From: CAZMRW01 sp964568805 | GTDB lineage: Bacteria; Pseudomonadota; Gammaproteobacteria; Methylococcales; Methylomonadaceae | Assembly: GCA_964568805.1 (NCBI GenBank) | Contig: CAZMRW010000007.1 | Span: 21,672 to 85,671, forward strand | Direction of reading: 5' to 3' | DNA length: 64,000 nucleotides | Shown: in pieces, positions 15,668 through 24,699 of the stretch | Position numbering within the stretch: the first letter of the stretch is position 1 | Layout: the number at the start of each line of letters is the position of its first letter | Translations under genes and position numbers: made by a program | Notes under the pieces: model-generated | What the model was told of the DNA's origin: nothing | Databases searched by the model: none | The model's input: the letters and a program-made list of their open reading frames with translations, nothing else

Positions 15668-17497
15668 TCAACCAAGCGCGTCAATTTCGATCAACACTTC
15701 ATCCGGATTAGCCGGCTCGCCCTTGACCACATGAACGGCCTTAACAATGCCGGCGATCGGCGCGGTAATTTCGGTTTCCATTTTCATCGCTTCGGTCACC
15801 AAGACCGCCTGGCCGGCCGAGACCCGTTGACCCACCTTGACCAGAACTTCAAGAATATTACAAGGCATGCTGACTCCAACATCGCCCTCGGATGTTGGAC
15901 GTCTGCGTTTGCTGGCTATGTTGCTTTTAACTGCACCCTGAGTGCCGCCATCCAGAACGATTTCATCCAGCGTTTCCACGACGATTTCTTCGGGAACGCC
16001 GTCGACCATAAAATAGAAATGCCGGAGCATCTGGTTTTTAGGCCCGGCGCCGGTCACTTTGACGTGATAGGACTCGCCATGCAGCGCGACATTAAACTCC
16101 GTCGGCGCCTTTTTTACGCCATCTGACTCGGTGGATTCAACGATCAGCACTTCCGGCACCAGACTGCCGTTTGAACGCTGTTCCAGAAATTGTTTGCCGA
16201 CCTCGGGAAACATGGCGTAGCTCAATACATCCTGATCGGTGAGCGCCAGATGGCCGATTTCATGACGCAATTGCTCCAATTCCGGTTTAAGCAAATCGGC
16301 GGGACGGCAATCAATCGGCTCTTCCGAACCGATCGCCTTTTTTTGCAGCTCGCTGTTGACTGGCGCGGGCGCCTTGCCGTATCCGCCTTGCAGATAGCGT
16401 TTGACTTCATTGGTGATGGTTTTGTAGCGCTTGCCGGTCAATACGTTGATTACCGCCTGCGTACCGACGATTTGTGATGTGGGCGTCACCAGCGGCGGAT
16501 AGCCCAAATCCTTGCGCACTTCAGGAATTTCCTTATAAACCTCTTCAATCCGGTCCAGCGCATTCCGTTCGCGCAACTGATTGGCAAGATTGGAGATCAT
16601 GCCGCCGGGAACCTGGAATACATGAACCCGTGAATCGATACCGGTAAACTCGCTTTCAAAGCGGCGATATTTTTTTCGAACCTCGGCGAAATAAGTGTTT
16701 ACTGCCTGCAGTTTGATCAGGTCCAGACCGGTATCGTAGCCGGTGCCGTGCAGGGCCGTCACCAGGCTTTCGGTAGGCGGATGACTGGTGCCGCCTGCCC
16801 AGGACGATAACGCAGTGTCAACATGCCGGCAACCGGCTTCTATGGCCTTGAGCTGGCACATTTCGGCCAGTCCCGAGGTCGAGTGCGTGTGTAAATGTAG
16901 CGGCAAAGCGACCGCCTCCTTTAGCGCCTTGACCAGTTCGCCGGCGGCATACGGAGTCAGTAAGCCCGCCATATCCTTGATGGCGATCGAATCGCAACCC
17001 AGCGTCTCCAGGCCTATAGCCAGTTCGACGAAACTTTTGATGTCATGCACGGGACTGGTGGTATAACAAATCGTGCCTTGCGCATGTTTGCCGCTCTCCT
17101 TGGCGGCTTCGATCGCCGTTTTAAGATTGCGAATATCGTTTAAGGCATCGAAAATACGGAAAACATCCATCCCGTTTTCCGCCGCTTTCAGGATGAAGGC
17201 CCGCACCACATCGTCGGAATAATGCCGGTAGCCCAGCAGGTTTTGGCCGCGCACCAGCATTTGCAAAGGGGTATTCGGCAGGGCCGCTTTCAGTTGGCTA
17301 AGCCGTTCCCAGGGATCTTCCTTCAGATACCTGAGACAGGCGTCGAAAGTGGCGCCGCCCCAGCACTCCAGCGACCAATAGCCGATGGCGTCGAGCATGG
17401 CGCAAGCCGGCAGCATATCCTCGGTACGAAGGCGCGTCGCAATCAGGGATTGATGCGCATCACGCAGGATAACGTCGGTAATGTGTACTTTTTGCAT
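15668..17497 (-). CDS. pycB: Pyruvate carboxylase subunit B (carboxyltransferase plus biotin carrier)
   Basis: Transfers the carboxyl group from biotin to pyruvate to give oxaloacetate. The N-terminal HMGL-like carboxyltransferase domain shows ILRDAHQSLIATR (about residue 8), the metal-binding HLHTHSTSG region and DMAGLLTP. The conserved PYC-OADA domain follows, and a C-terminal biotinyl domain has TEAMKMETE with the biotinylated lysine. The start at 17497 follows AAGGAAA by eight bases. A frame start at 17512 overlaps the pycA stop. Oxaloacetate decarboxylase alpha is the main alternative, but pairing with a biotin carboxylase and the absence of oadB/G favour the two-subunit pyruvate carboxylase. 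Confidence 0.88.
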   Translation of the reverse strand: MQKVHITDVILRDAHQSLIATRLRTEDMLPACAMLDAIGYWSLECWGGATFDACLRYLKEDPWERLSQLKAALPNTPLQMLVRGQNLLGYRHYSDDVVRAFILKAAENGMDVFRIFDALNDIRNLKTAIEAAKESGKHAQGTICYTTSPVHDIKSFVELAIGLETLGCDSIAIKDMAGLLTPYAAGELVKALKEAVALPLHLHTHSTSGLAEMCQLKAIEAGCRHVDTALSSWAGGTSHPPTESLVTALHGTGYDTGLDLIKLQAVNTYFAEVRKKYRRFESEFTGIDSRVHVFQVPGGMISNLANQLRERNALDRIEEVYKEIPEVRKDLGYPPLVTPTSQIVGTQAVINVLTGKRYKTITNEVKRYLQGGYGKAPAPVNSELQKKAIGSEEPIDCRPADLLKPELEQLRHEIGHLALTDQDVLSYAMFPEVGKQFLEQRSNGSLVPEVLIVESTESDGVKKAPTEFNVALHGESYHVKVTGAGPKNQMLRHFYFMVDGVPEEIVVETLDEIVLDGGTQGAVKSNIASKRRRPTSEGDVGVSMPCNILEVLVKVGQRVSAGQAVLVTEAMKMETEITAPIAGIVKAVHVVKGEPANPDEVLIEIDALG

Positions 17498-17511
17498 CGG
17501 TGTTTCCTTCA

Positions 17512-18927
17512 TTACAAACCGGTATGGGCGGCCATCACAGCCGCGATCACGCTGGCCAGAACCTCCGGCCGGGGCTTGTTCGAATAATTGACGAGTTCGG
17601 GATATTTTTCGACAAAGCCGGTATTAAAATCGGCAGCACGAAACTCGGGATGTTTCAGAATTTCAAGATAATAGGGTATCGTCGTTTTGATGCCAAACAG
17701 GCCCATATCGCGCAGCGCTCTTTCACCGCGTTTGATGACATCTTCCCAGGTTAAGGCGCTGACAATGACCTTGGCCAGCATCGAGTCGTAAAACGGCGGT
17801 ATCTCATAGCCTGTATAGATCGCGGCGTCGGTACGCACGCCGGGGCCTCCGGGTGCATAGTAGCGGGAAATCCGGCCAAAACTGGGCAGAAAGCCGTTTT
17901 TGGGATCTTCGGCATTGATCCTGAATTGCATGGCGTATCCGCGCCTGACAATGTCTTCCTGCCGGCTGCGCAAGGGCAAGCCGGCGGCGACCCGAATCTG
18001 CTCCTCGACGATATCAACGCCGGTGATGGCTTCGGTAATGGTATGCTCCACCTGCACTCGGGTGTTCATTTCCATGAAATAAAAGCGGCCGCGATCGTCG
18101 AGCAGGAACTCCACGGTGCCGGCATTGGTGTAGCCGACGGCTTTGGCGGCAAGCACTGCCAGTCCGCCCAGATACTGGCGCTGCGCCTCATCCAGTTGCG
18201 GCGACGGAGCGATTTCGATCAGTTTCTGGTTGCGGCGCTGTATCGAACAGTCGCGCTCGTAAAGGTGCAGCGTATTGCCGTGGTGGTCGGCCAGTATCTG
18301 GACTTCGATATGACGCGGGTTGACAATGCATTTTTCCAGAAAGACTTCGGCGCTGCCGAACGCTTTGGTCGCTTCGGAAATCACACGCTGAAAGTTACGC
18401 TGCAATTCATCGGCACTGTCACAGCGGCGAATGCCTCTCCCGCCGCCGCCCGATGTTGCTTTCAGCATGACCGGATAGCCGATTTTTGCTGAGACAGCCA
18501 GCGCCTCCTCAATGCTGTTCAAATTGCCGGAGCCCGGCGTCACTGGAATTCCCGCAGCTATCATCGCATTTCTGGCTTCGGTCTTATCGCCCATGCGCTG
18601 GATCACATCCGCTTTGGGACCGATAAAAATAAGACCGCGCTCGGTGCAGGCTCTGGCAAATTGAGCGTTCTCGGACAGAAAGCCATAGCCTGGATGTATG
18701 GCATCGCAGCCGGTCGCTGCGGCAAGATCCACCAGCGCGTAAACATTAAGGTAACCGGCGACCGGTTCGCTGCCGATGCAATAGGATTCATCGGCTTTTT
18801 TGACATGCAGGGCAAAACGGTCGGCTTCGGAATAGATGGCGACCGACCGTATGCCCATTTCGGCGCACGCCCTGATAATACGGACGGCAATTTCGCCGCG
18901 ATTGGCGATTAAAATTTTACGCAGCAT
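17512..18927 (-). CDS. pycA: Pyruvate carboxylase subunit A (biotin carboxylase)
   Basis: ATP-dependent biotin carboxylase, 471 residues. The N-terminus is the classical MLRKILIANRGEIAVRIIRA. The glycine-rich ATP-grasp loop KATSGGGGRGIRR is near residue 155, and MEMNTRVQVEH and FRINAEDP follow. The C-terminal tail (YPELVNYSNKPRPEVLAS) is longer than in AccC and typical of PycA. pycB starts at the stop codon of this gene, so the pair is translationally coupled. The enzyme replenishes oxaloacetate. Confidence 0.9.
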   Translation of the reverse strand: MLRKILIANRGEIAVRIIRACAEMGIRSVAIYSEADRFALHVKKADESYCIGSEPVAGYLNVYALVDLAAATGCDAIHPGYGFLSENAQFARACTERGLIFIGPKADVIQRMGDKTEARNAMIAAGIPVTPGSGNLNSIEEALAVSAKIGYPVMLKATSGGGGRGIRRCDSADELQRNFQRVISEATKAFGSAEVFLEKCIVNPRHIEVQILADHHGNTLHLYERDCSIQRRNQKLIEIAPSPQLDEAQRQYLGGLAVLAAKAVGYTNAGTVEFLLDDRGRFYFMEMNTRVQVEHTITEAITGVDIVEEQIRVAAGLPLRSRQEDIVRRGYAMQFRINAEDPKNGFLPSFGRISRYYAPGGPGVRTDAAIYTGYEIPPFYDSMLAKVIVSALTWEDVIKRGERALRDMGLFGIKTTIPYYLEILKHPEFRAADFNTGFVEKYPELVNYSNKPRPEVLASVIAAVMAAHTGL

Positions 18928-19203
18928 AGACTGTTCCGGCCAAAAAAAGCGTTGTCATGGTTATGTCGGGCGATGGATGTTGATGAGGACCGGCTTGATC
19001 TAATGGCTGGGATGGATTGTTTCTATAGGGAGTATCTTACAAGATATTGCCGAGTGTTTGAAAAGGTTTTATCTATACAGAAGTGAAATTGTTACCGCAC
19101 GATTTTCGGTAGCGGATTTGCCGGCGGATCGTTTGAAACGAACGCCACAGCCAACAATGTCCTGAAATATCCGCTACCATGAAATCAAAGCACCGTGGGA
19201 TAC

Positions 19204-20847
19204 TTAATGGTCCGTTGCTAATTTATCTATCAAGCCGGTGATCCGGGTAATTTTCTGCCTGACCGCCGCCCTGAACACGGCTTCGTCAGACACCAGCCTG
19301 ACCTTTTTTTTTGCCCGGGTAATGGCCGTATAAATCAGTTCCTTGGTCAGAATCGGATTTATCTCGCCTGGAAGAGCGATCATCACCTCGTCAAATTCGG
19401 AGCCCTGGCTTTTGTGTATGGTCATCGCAAAAACCGTTTCGCAGTCGGTAATACGGCCAGGCAAATATTTTTTGACTGAGCCGTCGGCGCGTTGGAAAAA
19501 GACCATAAGCTTCCCGCGCTGGTCCTGATCCGGCATGCAAATGCCGGTGTCGCCATTATACAGGTGCAACGCTGGATTATTTTGAGTCACCATGACTGGT
19601 CGTCCCGAATACCAGCGCCCGGATAAATCGATCAACCTATCACGGAAAAGTTTTTGCTCCACCCGATAATTGATGTCGGCAACGCTATTTTTACCCTGCC
19701 TGTTCGCACACAGCACCTGAAAGCGGGCGCGGCTGCGGCAGATTTCGTCAAATCCCGCGCCGGCTGCAAGCAAGCGCAAATAATCGGCCTGCTGCCCGGC
19801 GATATAATCGACTGCATCCTGCTCCAGCACCGAGATGGCATCATCGTCGCCCCGCAGCGTCTGCCAGGCTTCGTCATCCTGCTGCTGATTGACCTGCGAG
19901 GCCAGGCGTTTGATGCTCTCGTCAAAGCGGTGCGTTGTTTTCAGCTCTACGGTATGTTCCGGCAAGGCTTGAGTCAGATCCCCCAATACGGCGCCCGATT
20001 CAATGGATGCCAGTTGATCCTTGTCGCCAAGCAAGATCAGGCGGGCCGACGGCTTCAGAGCATCCAGCAGCTTGCTCATCAGCGCCAAATCGATCATCGA
20101 CGCTTCATCCACGACAATCAGATCATAAACCAGGGGTTTATCGGCATCATGGCGAAAATAAGGCGACGGCGGCCGGGCTCCCAACAAGCGGTGCAATGTC
20201 GTTACCTTCTCGGGAATATGCGCTTTAATCTCCTCCGAGCACGGCAAGGCAGTCTTGTTATAAGCGATGGATTCCTGCAAGCGCATGGCCGCCTTTCCTG
20301 TTGGACCGGCCAGGGCGATATGCAGTGGTTCCGGTGCCATTTCCTGCAGCAGGCCTAAAATTTTGACCACCGTGGTCGTTTTGCCGGTTCCAGGCCCGCC
20401 GGTAATCATCGTAAAGGACTGCCTGGCCGCTCTGTTCGCCGCTTCGCGCTGCCATTCATCGCTATCGCCGGAAAATCCGAAATAACGGTCCAGGCGTTCA
20501 TCGAGACCTTCGACTGTATGGCGGTAACGGGTCTTTCGTTTAATCTGCTCCGCCAGCCTGTTTTCATAAAACCAGTAACGGTAAAGATACAAACGTGATT
20601 GCTCGACAACCAAAGGCAATGGCGCTGTCATCTGATCCGTCGATGCCGCCAGCCCCGACGCCATCAGCACCTGTTTGTCCTTATCGTTAATGGGGATGCA
20701 GTTATGGCCCTGGCTTAGCTCATTCGACACGGTTTGCACCAGTCGTTCGAATGCCGGCTTATGGCTGGCTTCCAGCCTGGAGCGCTGGGACAGGAATCGG
20801 GCAAATGCGATATTGAGTCTGCTGGGAGAAAACTCTTTGTCCTGCAT
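19204..20847 (-). CDS. recD: Exodeoxyribonuclease V subunit RecD (5'-3' helicase)
   Basis: Fast 5'-3' helicase of RecBCD. Walker A is GGPGTGKTTT (about residue 153), DLIVVDEASMIDL is motif II, and LILLGDKDQL is motif III. TIHKSQGSEFDEV and YTAITRAKK (residues 470-515) are motifs V-VI of superfamily 1. At 547 residues it is slightly shorter than E. coli RecD. recB ends three bases upstream, so the two are one operon. recC is not adjacent. Confidence 0.93.
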   Translation of the reverse strand: MQDKEFSPSRLNIAFARFLSQRSRLEASHKPAFERLVQTVSNELSQGHNCIPINDKDKQVLMASGLAASTDQMTAPLPLVVEQSRLYLYRYWFYENRLAEQIKRKTRYRHTVEGLDERLDRYFGFSGDSDEWQREAANRAARQSFTMITGGPGTGKTTTVVKILGLLQEMAPEPLHIALAGPTGKAAMRLQESIAYNKTALPCSEEIKAHIPEKVTTLHRLLGARPPSPYFRHDADKPLVYDLIVVDEASMIDLALMSKLLDALKPSARLILLGDKDQLASIESGAVLGDLTQALPEHTVELKTTHRFDESIKRLASQVNQQQDDEAWQTLRGDDDAISVLEQDAVDYIAGQQADYLRLLAAGAGFDEICRSRARFQVLCANRQGKNSVADINYRVEQKLFRDRLIDLSGRWYSGRPVMVTQNNPALHLYNGDTGICMPDQDQRGKLMVFFQRADGSVKKYLPGRITDCETVFAMTIHKSQGSEFDEVMIALPGEINPILTKELIYTAITRAKKKVRLVSDEAVFRAAVRQKITRITGLIDKLATDH

Positions 20848-20850
20848 GGC

Positions 20851-23800
20851 TCAACTCCCGAACAGCCGAGACAAGGCGTCTAGCCTGTCAAAATCCGGTC
20901 TATCCTGATAAACCCCGCTCATCGGAACATCCGGCCGCATGCCGCGGACAAACAGATAGCGCACGCCACCGAAATGCGTCTCATAGCGGTAATCGGGCAG
21001 ACGATAGCGCAGATAACGGTGCAGCACCAGCGTGTAAAGCCAGTATTGCAGGCCGTAATTATGTTCCCGCATGGCTTCGGTCAGGCTTGGGCGGCTGTAA
21101 TCGCCCAGAGCGTTGGTTTTATAGTCCATGACATAGTAGCGGCCTTGAAACTCGCAGATCAGATCGATAAAACCGGTGAGATAGCCGCTCATGGCCTTGC
21201 TGGTCAAGGGCTGGAAGGCCGGCGTAGCCTCCAGTATCCGGTTGATATGACTGGCATCCATCGTTTGCATCGACAAATAAAACGGCATTTCCTTTAAACA
21301 CTGTGAATCGTCGATATTCATCAGGCAAAATGCAGCTTCGCTATCAGACAACGGGGTTGTGACAACGGCGTGCAGCAATTCGTCGATCAGTTCGGGGCGC
21401 TCCAGTTTCAAACCGTAGCGTTGACAACACTGATCGCGCTGCAATGAAATATCCTTGCCCTGCGCCAGTTCGGCAAATGAGTTGGTTTCCAGTAATTCAT
21501 GCACGAGATTGCCGGTATTTGCCCCTCTGGGTAGTAGCGTTGGCAACGGCTCCACAGCAATCTGCATTTCTCCCGCCTTATCGGCCGGCAATTCCGGCGC
21601 GTCGTTAAGGCTTAGGGCCGATAATGCCGTGTAACTGCTCATTTGCCAATTCGTATAGAGCGATCTTTGCCTGGATTTGCTCTGCAAGGGCCGTATCGCT
21701 GCGGCTTTCCGGTAGTGGCGATCGATGCCCCCTGCTACCGGCAGCATCCCATAAGCAAAGGCAGCCGGCGCCGACTCGCACAAAGTTTTAAACTTCGCCT
21801 GCTGCCCGGCGAAACCGCCGTCGGCAAATTCCAGCAGCCAGGCTAAAGCCGAAGCGTTGGCGACATGCTCGGACCGTGCATCGGCCCACACCAGATAGCA
21901 TCGGTATTTTGCCCGGGTCACCGCGACATACAAAATGCGCAAATCTTCGGCCAATTCCTCCGTTAATGCCAGTTCACGCCGCCTTTCGAACTGATCGGAG
22001 CCCAAATCGGCAATCATACGGCCCTGTTCGTGGCATTTAATCAGCCGGTTTTCCCGATTTAATCGATCGCTGCGCTGCCAGAGACAAGGGCAAAAAACGA
22101 CCGGATATTCCAGGCCCTTGGCTCTATGCATGGTAATGACCTGCACCGCGTCATCGTCACTTTCAAGCCGCACCTGCTGATCCTCCGAACTGCTGATGCC
22201 CTGATAAGCCGCGGTAATCGCCGAATGCAGCCAGTCCAGAGTTTTAATGATGCCCAGATGACCGTCGACAGCCGCCTGCTGAACCAGTTCGATCAAATGA
22301 TGCAGGTTAGCGATGCGCCTTTCCGCCGACGCAGTCTTGATCAAGTGCGGCCTGATGCGCTCCTCTGCCAGCAAATGCATCATCATCGCCATCAGCCCTT
22401 GCTGCTGCCAGCCCTGATAGTATCCGGCAAAGCGGGACAGCCACGCGTCCAGTAGGGTTTCGTCATTGCCGATCTTGACAAGCGCCTGTCCATCCAGGCC
22501 AAACCAATCCAGAACCAATGCCTGTTTTAACAGCAGCGTGTCGCCGGGATGGGCCACCGCCTGCAGCAGAGCAAATAAATCCGCCGCCTCCTGCGAGATA
22601 AAAATAGATTCGGTGCTGTTGATGACGGCAGGTATCCCCGCCGCCGATAATGCCGCCTGATATTCCCTGGCCTGGGTATTCGTCCTTACCAATATGGCGA
22701 TATCGCTCGGCCGCAACCGTCTGCCGCCAGGCGCAAGGGTATAGGCCTCGTTCAGCAAATCGACAATTTCATTCACCACCGCCGGCCTGATCGTTTCCGC
22801 TGCCTTGCCTGCCGTCCAGTAGCCATTCTTGCTGTCGGATTCAGGCAATTGCCATAACATCATCGGCGCGATGGCCTCACCGGCAAAATGTAACTCCCCG
22901 TCATCCGGCGATCTGACCGGTTCCACATCGTGAAATTCGACATGCTCCAGCAAAAATGCCCGCTCTCTCTGAAACAGCCTGTTTACCGCATGAACCAGCT
23001 TCGGGTGAGAGCGCCAGTTTTGCCCCAGGGTAAACCGGTGCTGGGCTTCCGTTTGAGCCAATAAATAGGCATAGATATCGGCGCCGCGAAATTTGTAAAT
23101 GGCCTGTTTAGGATCACCGATCAGATATAAATACTGGCTGGGTGCTGCAAAAAGCGACGAGAAAATGTGCCACTGGCTGGCGTCGGTATCCTGGAATTCA
23201 TCGATCAATGCGGCTTTAAAGCGTAGCCGTAACTCACTAATCAAGAGTTTTCCGTTGTCTCCCAGCAAGGCATCCGACAGCCTGGAGATTAAATTATCAA
23301 AAGACAACAGATTCAGTTGCTGCAAGCGTTTATCCATTTCCAGTTGCAACGTTTCCAGCAAGGTTCTTCGCAGCACCAGCGAGATTTGATCAAATGCTTT
23401 GGAGAGGGCATCGAAAGGCCCGGTATTGATTGCCAATTCTGCCAGGTAAGTGGATTTACGCTCATCGGCCGTCTGCTCTTTATTTGCCCTGAACTTATGG
23501 CCGTTCAGGGCCGCTATTAAACCGCTATGTGTCAATAATGCAAACGATTCGACGGCTGGGATCTCGGCTGTGCGTCCATGCAGCCAGTCATGTAATTGCC
23601 GGTAATGCAATTCAAAGGTCTCTGAATAGCTTGGCTTGAATTTTTCATCGGCAAACCTGGCCGTCAGAATTTTTACCGTAGGGTCCAGTTCCGATTTTGC
23701 CTGATCTGCAAGGCGCTTTAATTCCTCCAGTTTGACATCCAGATCTTCGACTTCAGGATAAACGCTGATGTGAGGTGCAACTGTATCCACACTGGCAAGC

Positions 23801-24357
23801 AAGGCGTCCGGCGTTTTATACTCCGCCGTCAGCACGGAGACTTCCCATAGCGAACGAGGATAGATCTGCCGCCGCCAGAAATCATCGGCACAGACCTGTT
23901 TGATCAGTGCCAGTTCGCTGGTCAATTCGGCGTCGAATAATTGGCCGCTTTCCAGTGCATGCTCCTTCAGAATGCGCTGGCAAAATCCGTGTATGGTAAA
24001 AATTCCGGCCCTGTCGATATTGAGCAGAGCCAGATCCAGGCGCTGGCGAATTAACGCCGGCTCGATGTCGAGAGTTTCCAGCCACAGAACAACATTGCCG
24101 TCTAATTTATCACTATGACCGGCCAAAGCCCGTTTGGCGTCGGCGAGTCTCTGCCGCACCCGATACCTTAATTCTTCCGTTGCCGCCTTGGTAAACGTGA
24201 CCGCCAGGACTTGATCGATCTCAAGGCCCTGTTCGACCACAAAGCGCAAAAACAGCATGGCAATCGCATAGGTCTTACCGGTTCCGGCGCTAGCCTCAAT
24301 CAGATTCGTGCCCTGGCATAGGGGCGATTTTACCGGGTCAAAAAAACGGGATGGCAT
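20851..24357 (-). CDS. recB: Exodeoxyribonuclease V subunit RecB (helicase-nuclease)
   Basis: 3'-5' helicase and only nuclease of the RecBCD double-strand-break repair machine. At 1168 residues it is full length. Walker A is EASAGTGKTYAIA (about residue 22), DEFQDTDASQW (about 380) is motif II, and GDPKQAIYKFRGAD and MHRAKGLEYPVVF follow. The C-terminal PD-(D/E)XK nuclease domain is intact, with FIDLICEF...YYVMDYKTNALGDY near residues 1060-1090. recD follows after three bases. No recC is found upstream, where a repeat and mutL lie. Confidence 0.95.
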   Translation of the reverse strand: MPSRFFDPVKSPLCQGTNLIEASAGTGKTYAIAMLFLRFVVEQGLEIDQVLAVTFTKAATEELRYRVRQRLADAKRALAGHSDKLDGNVVLWLETLDIEPALIRQRLDLALLNIDRAGIFTIHGFCQRILKEHALESGQLFDAELTSELALIKQVCADDFWRRQIYPRSLWEVSVLTAEYKTPDALLASVDTVAPHISVYPEVEDLDVKLEELKRLADQAKSELDPTVKILTARFADEKFKPSYSETFELHYRQLHDWLHGRTAEIPAVESFALLTHSGLIAALNGHKFRANKEQTADERKSTYLAELAINTGPFDALSKAFDQISLVLRRTLLETLQLEMDKRLQQLNLLSFDNLISRLSDALLGDNGKLLISELRLRFKAALIDEFQDTDASQWHIFSSLFAAPSQYLYLIGDPKQAIYKFRGADIYAYLLAQTEAQHRFTLGQNWRSHPKLVHAVNRLFQRERAFLLEHVEFHDVEPVRSPDDGELHFAGEAIAPMMLWQLPESDSKNGYWTAGKAAETIRPAVVNEIVDLLNEAYTLAPGGRRLRPSDIAILVRTNTQAREYQAALSAAGIPAVINSTESIFISQEAADLFALLQAVAHPGDTLLLKQALVLDWFGLDGQALVKIGNDETLLDAWLSRFAGYYQGWQQQGLMAMMMHLLAEERIRPHLIKTASAERRIANLHHLIELVQQAAVDGHLGIIKTLDWLHSAITAAYQGISSSEDQQVRLESDDDAVQVITMHRAKGLEYPVVFCPCLWQRSDRLNRENRLIKCHEQGRMIADLGSDQFERRRELALTEELAEDLRILYVAVTRAKYRCYLVWADARSEHVANASALAWLLEFADGGFAGQQAKFKTLCESAPAAFAYGMLPVAGGIDRHYRKAAAIRPLQSKSRQRSLYTNWQMSSYTALSALSLNDAPELPADKAGEMQIAVEPLPTLLPRGANTGNLVHELLETNSFAELAQGKDISLQRDQCCQRYGLKLERPELIDELLHAVVTTPLSDSEAAFCLMNIDDSQCLKEMPFYLSMQTMDASHINRILEATPAFQPLTSKAMSGYLTGFIDLICEFQGRYYVMDYKTNALGDYSRPSLTEAMREHNYGLQYWLYTLVLHRYLRYRLPDYRYETHFGGVRYLFVRGMRPDVPMSGVYQDRPDFDRLDALSRLFGS

Positions 24358-24452
24358 GGCAGTGTTCAGGAAGTGTTGACTTATGAGTTTGTAGGGACCG
24401 GCATTGAATGATGGGATTAAACAACTACTTTGCCTGATTAGTGCATAAGCTC

Positions 24453-24567
24453 GTCATACCCGCCGAGAAGCGGTATCCAGCGCCAGGGATGGCAAACTTT
24501 AACTCATCCCTGGTGTCTGGATTCCGGCAATCCACTTGTGGCTCAGAGGGTATGCCGATATGACGGT
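24453..24567. repeat. Nested inverted-repeat element (GTCAT...ATGAC type)
   Basis: Outer ends CGTCAT and ATGACG enclose a perfect hairpin CCAGGGATG...CATCCCTGG (24484-24514) plus flanking ATCCAG and CTGGAT. The pattern resembles the dispersed GTCAT-type intergenic repeats of proteobacteria. It fills most of the 342-base gap between mutL and recB. No coding potential is seen. Confidence 0.65.
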
Positions 24568-24699
24568 CTTGAGACATATTAATCATGTAACCTACGAAGT
24601 AGAATTAATCATCACGGCATGATCAATGATCGGTCGTTTATCCAGAAGCAAGATACCATCGATCGGGTCATTGGGATTGCATATTTATCGGGAGTGTCC

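Noticed and set aside
19654..20358. 234-codon plus-strand frame
   Set aside because: Antisense shadow of recD, with the composition of a reverse translation and no good ribosome binding site.
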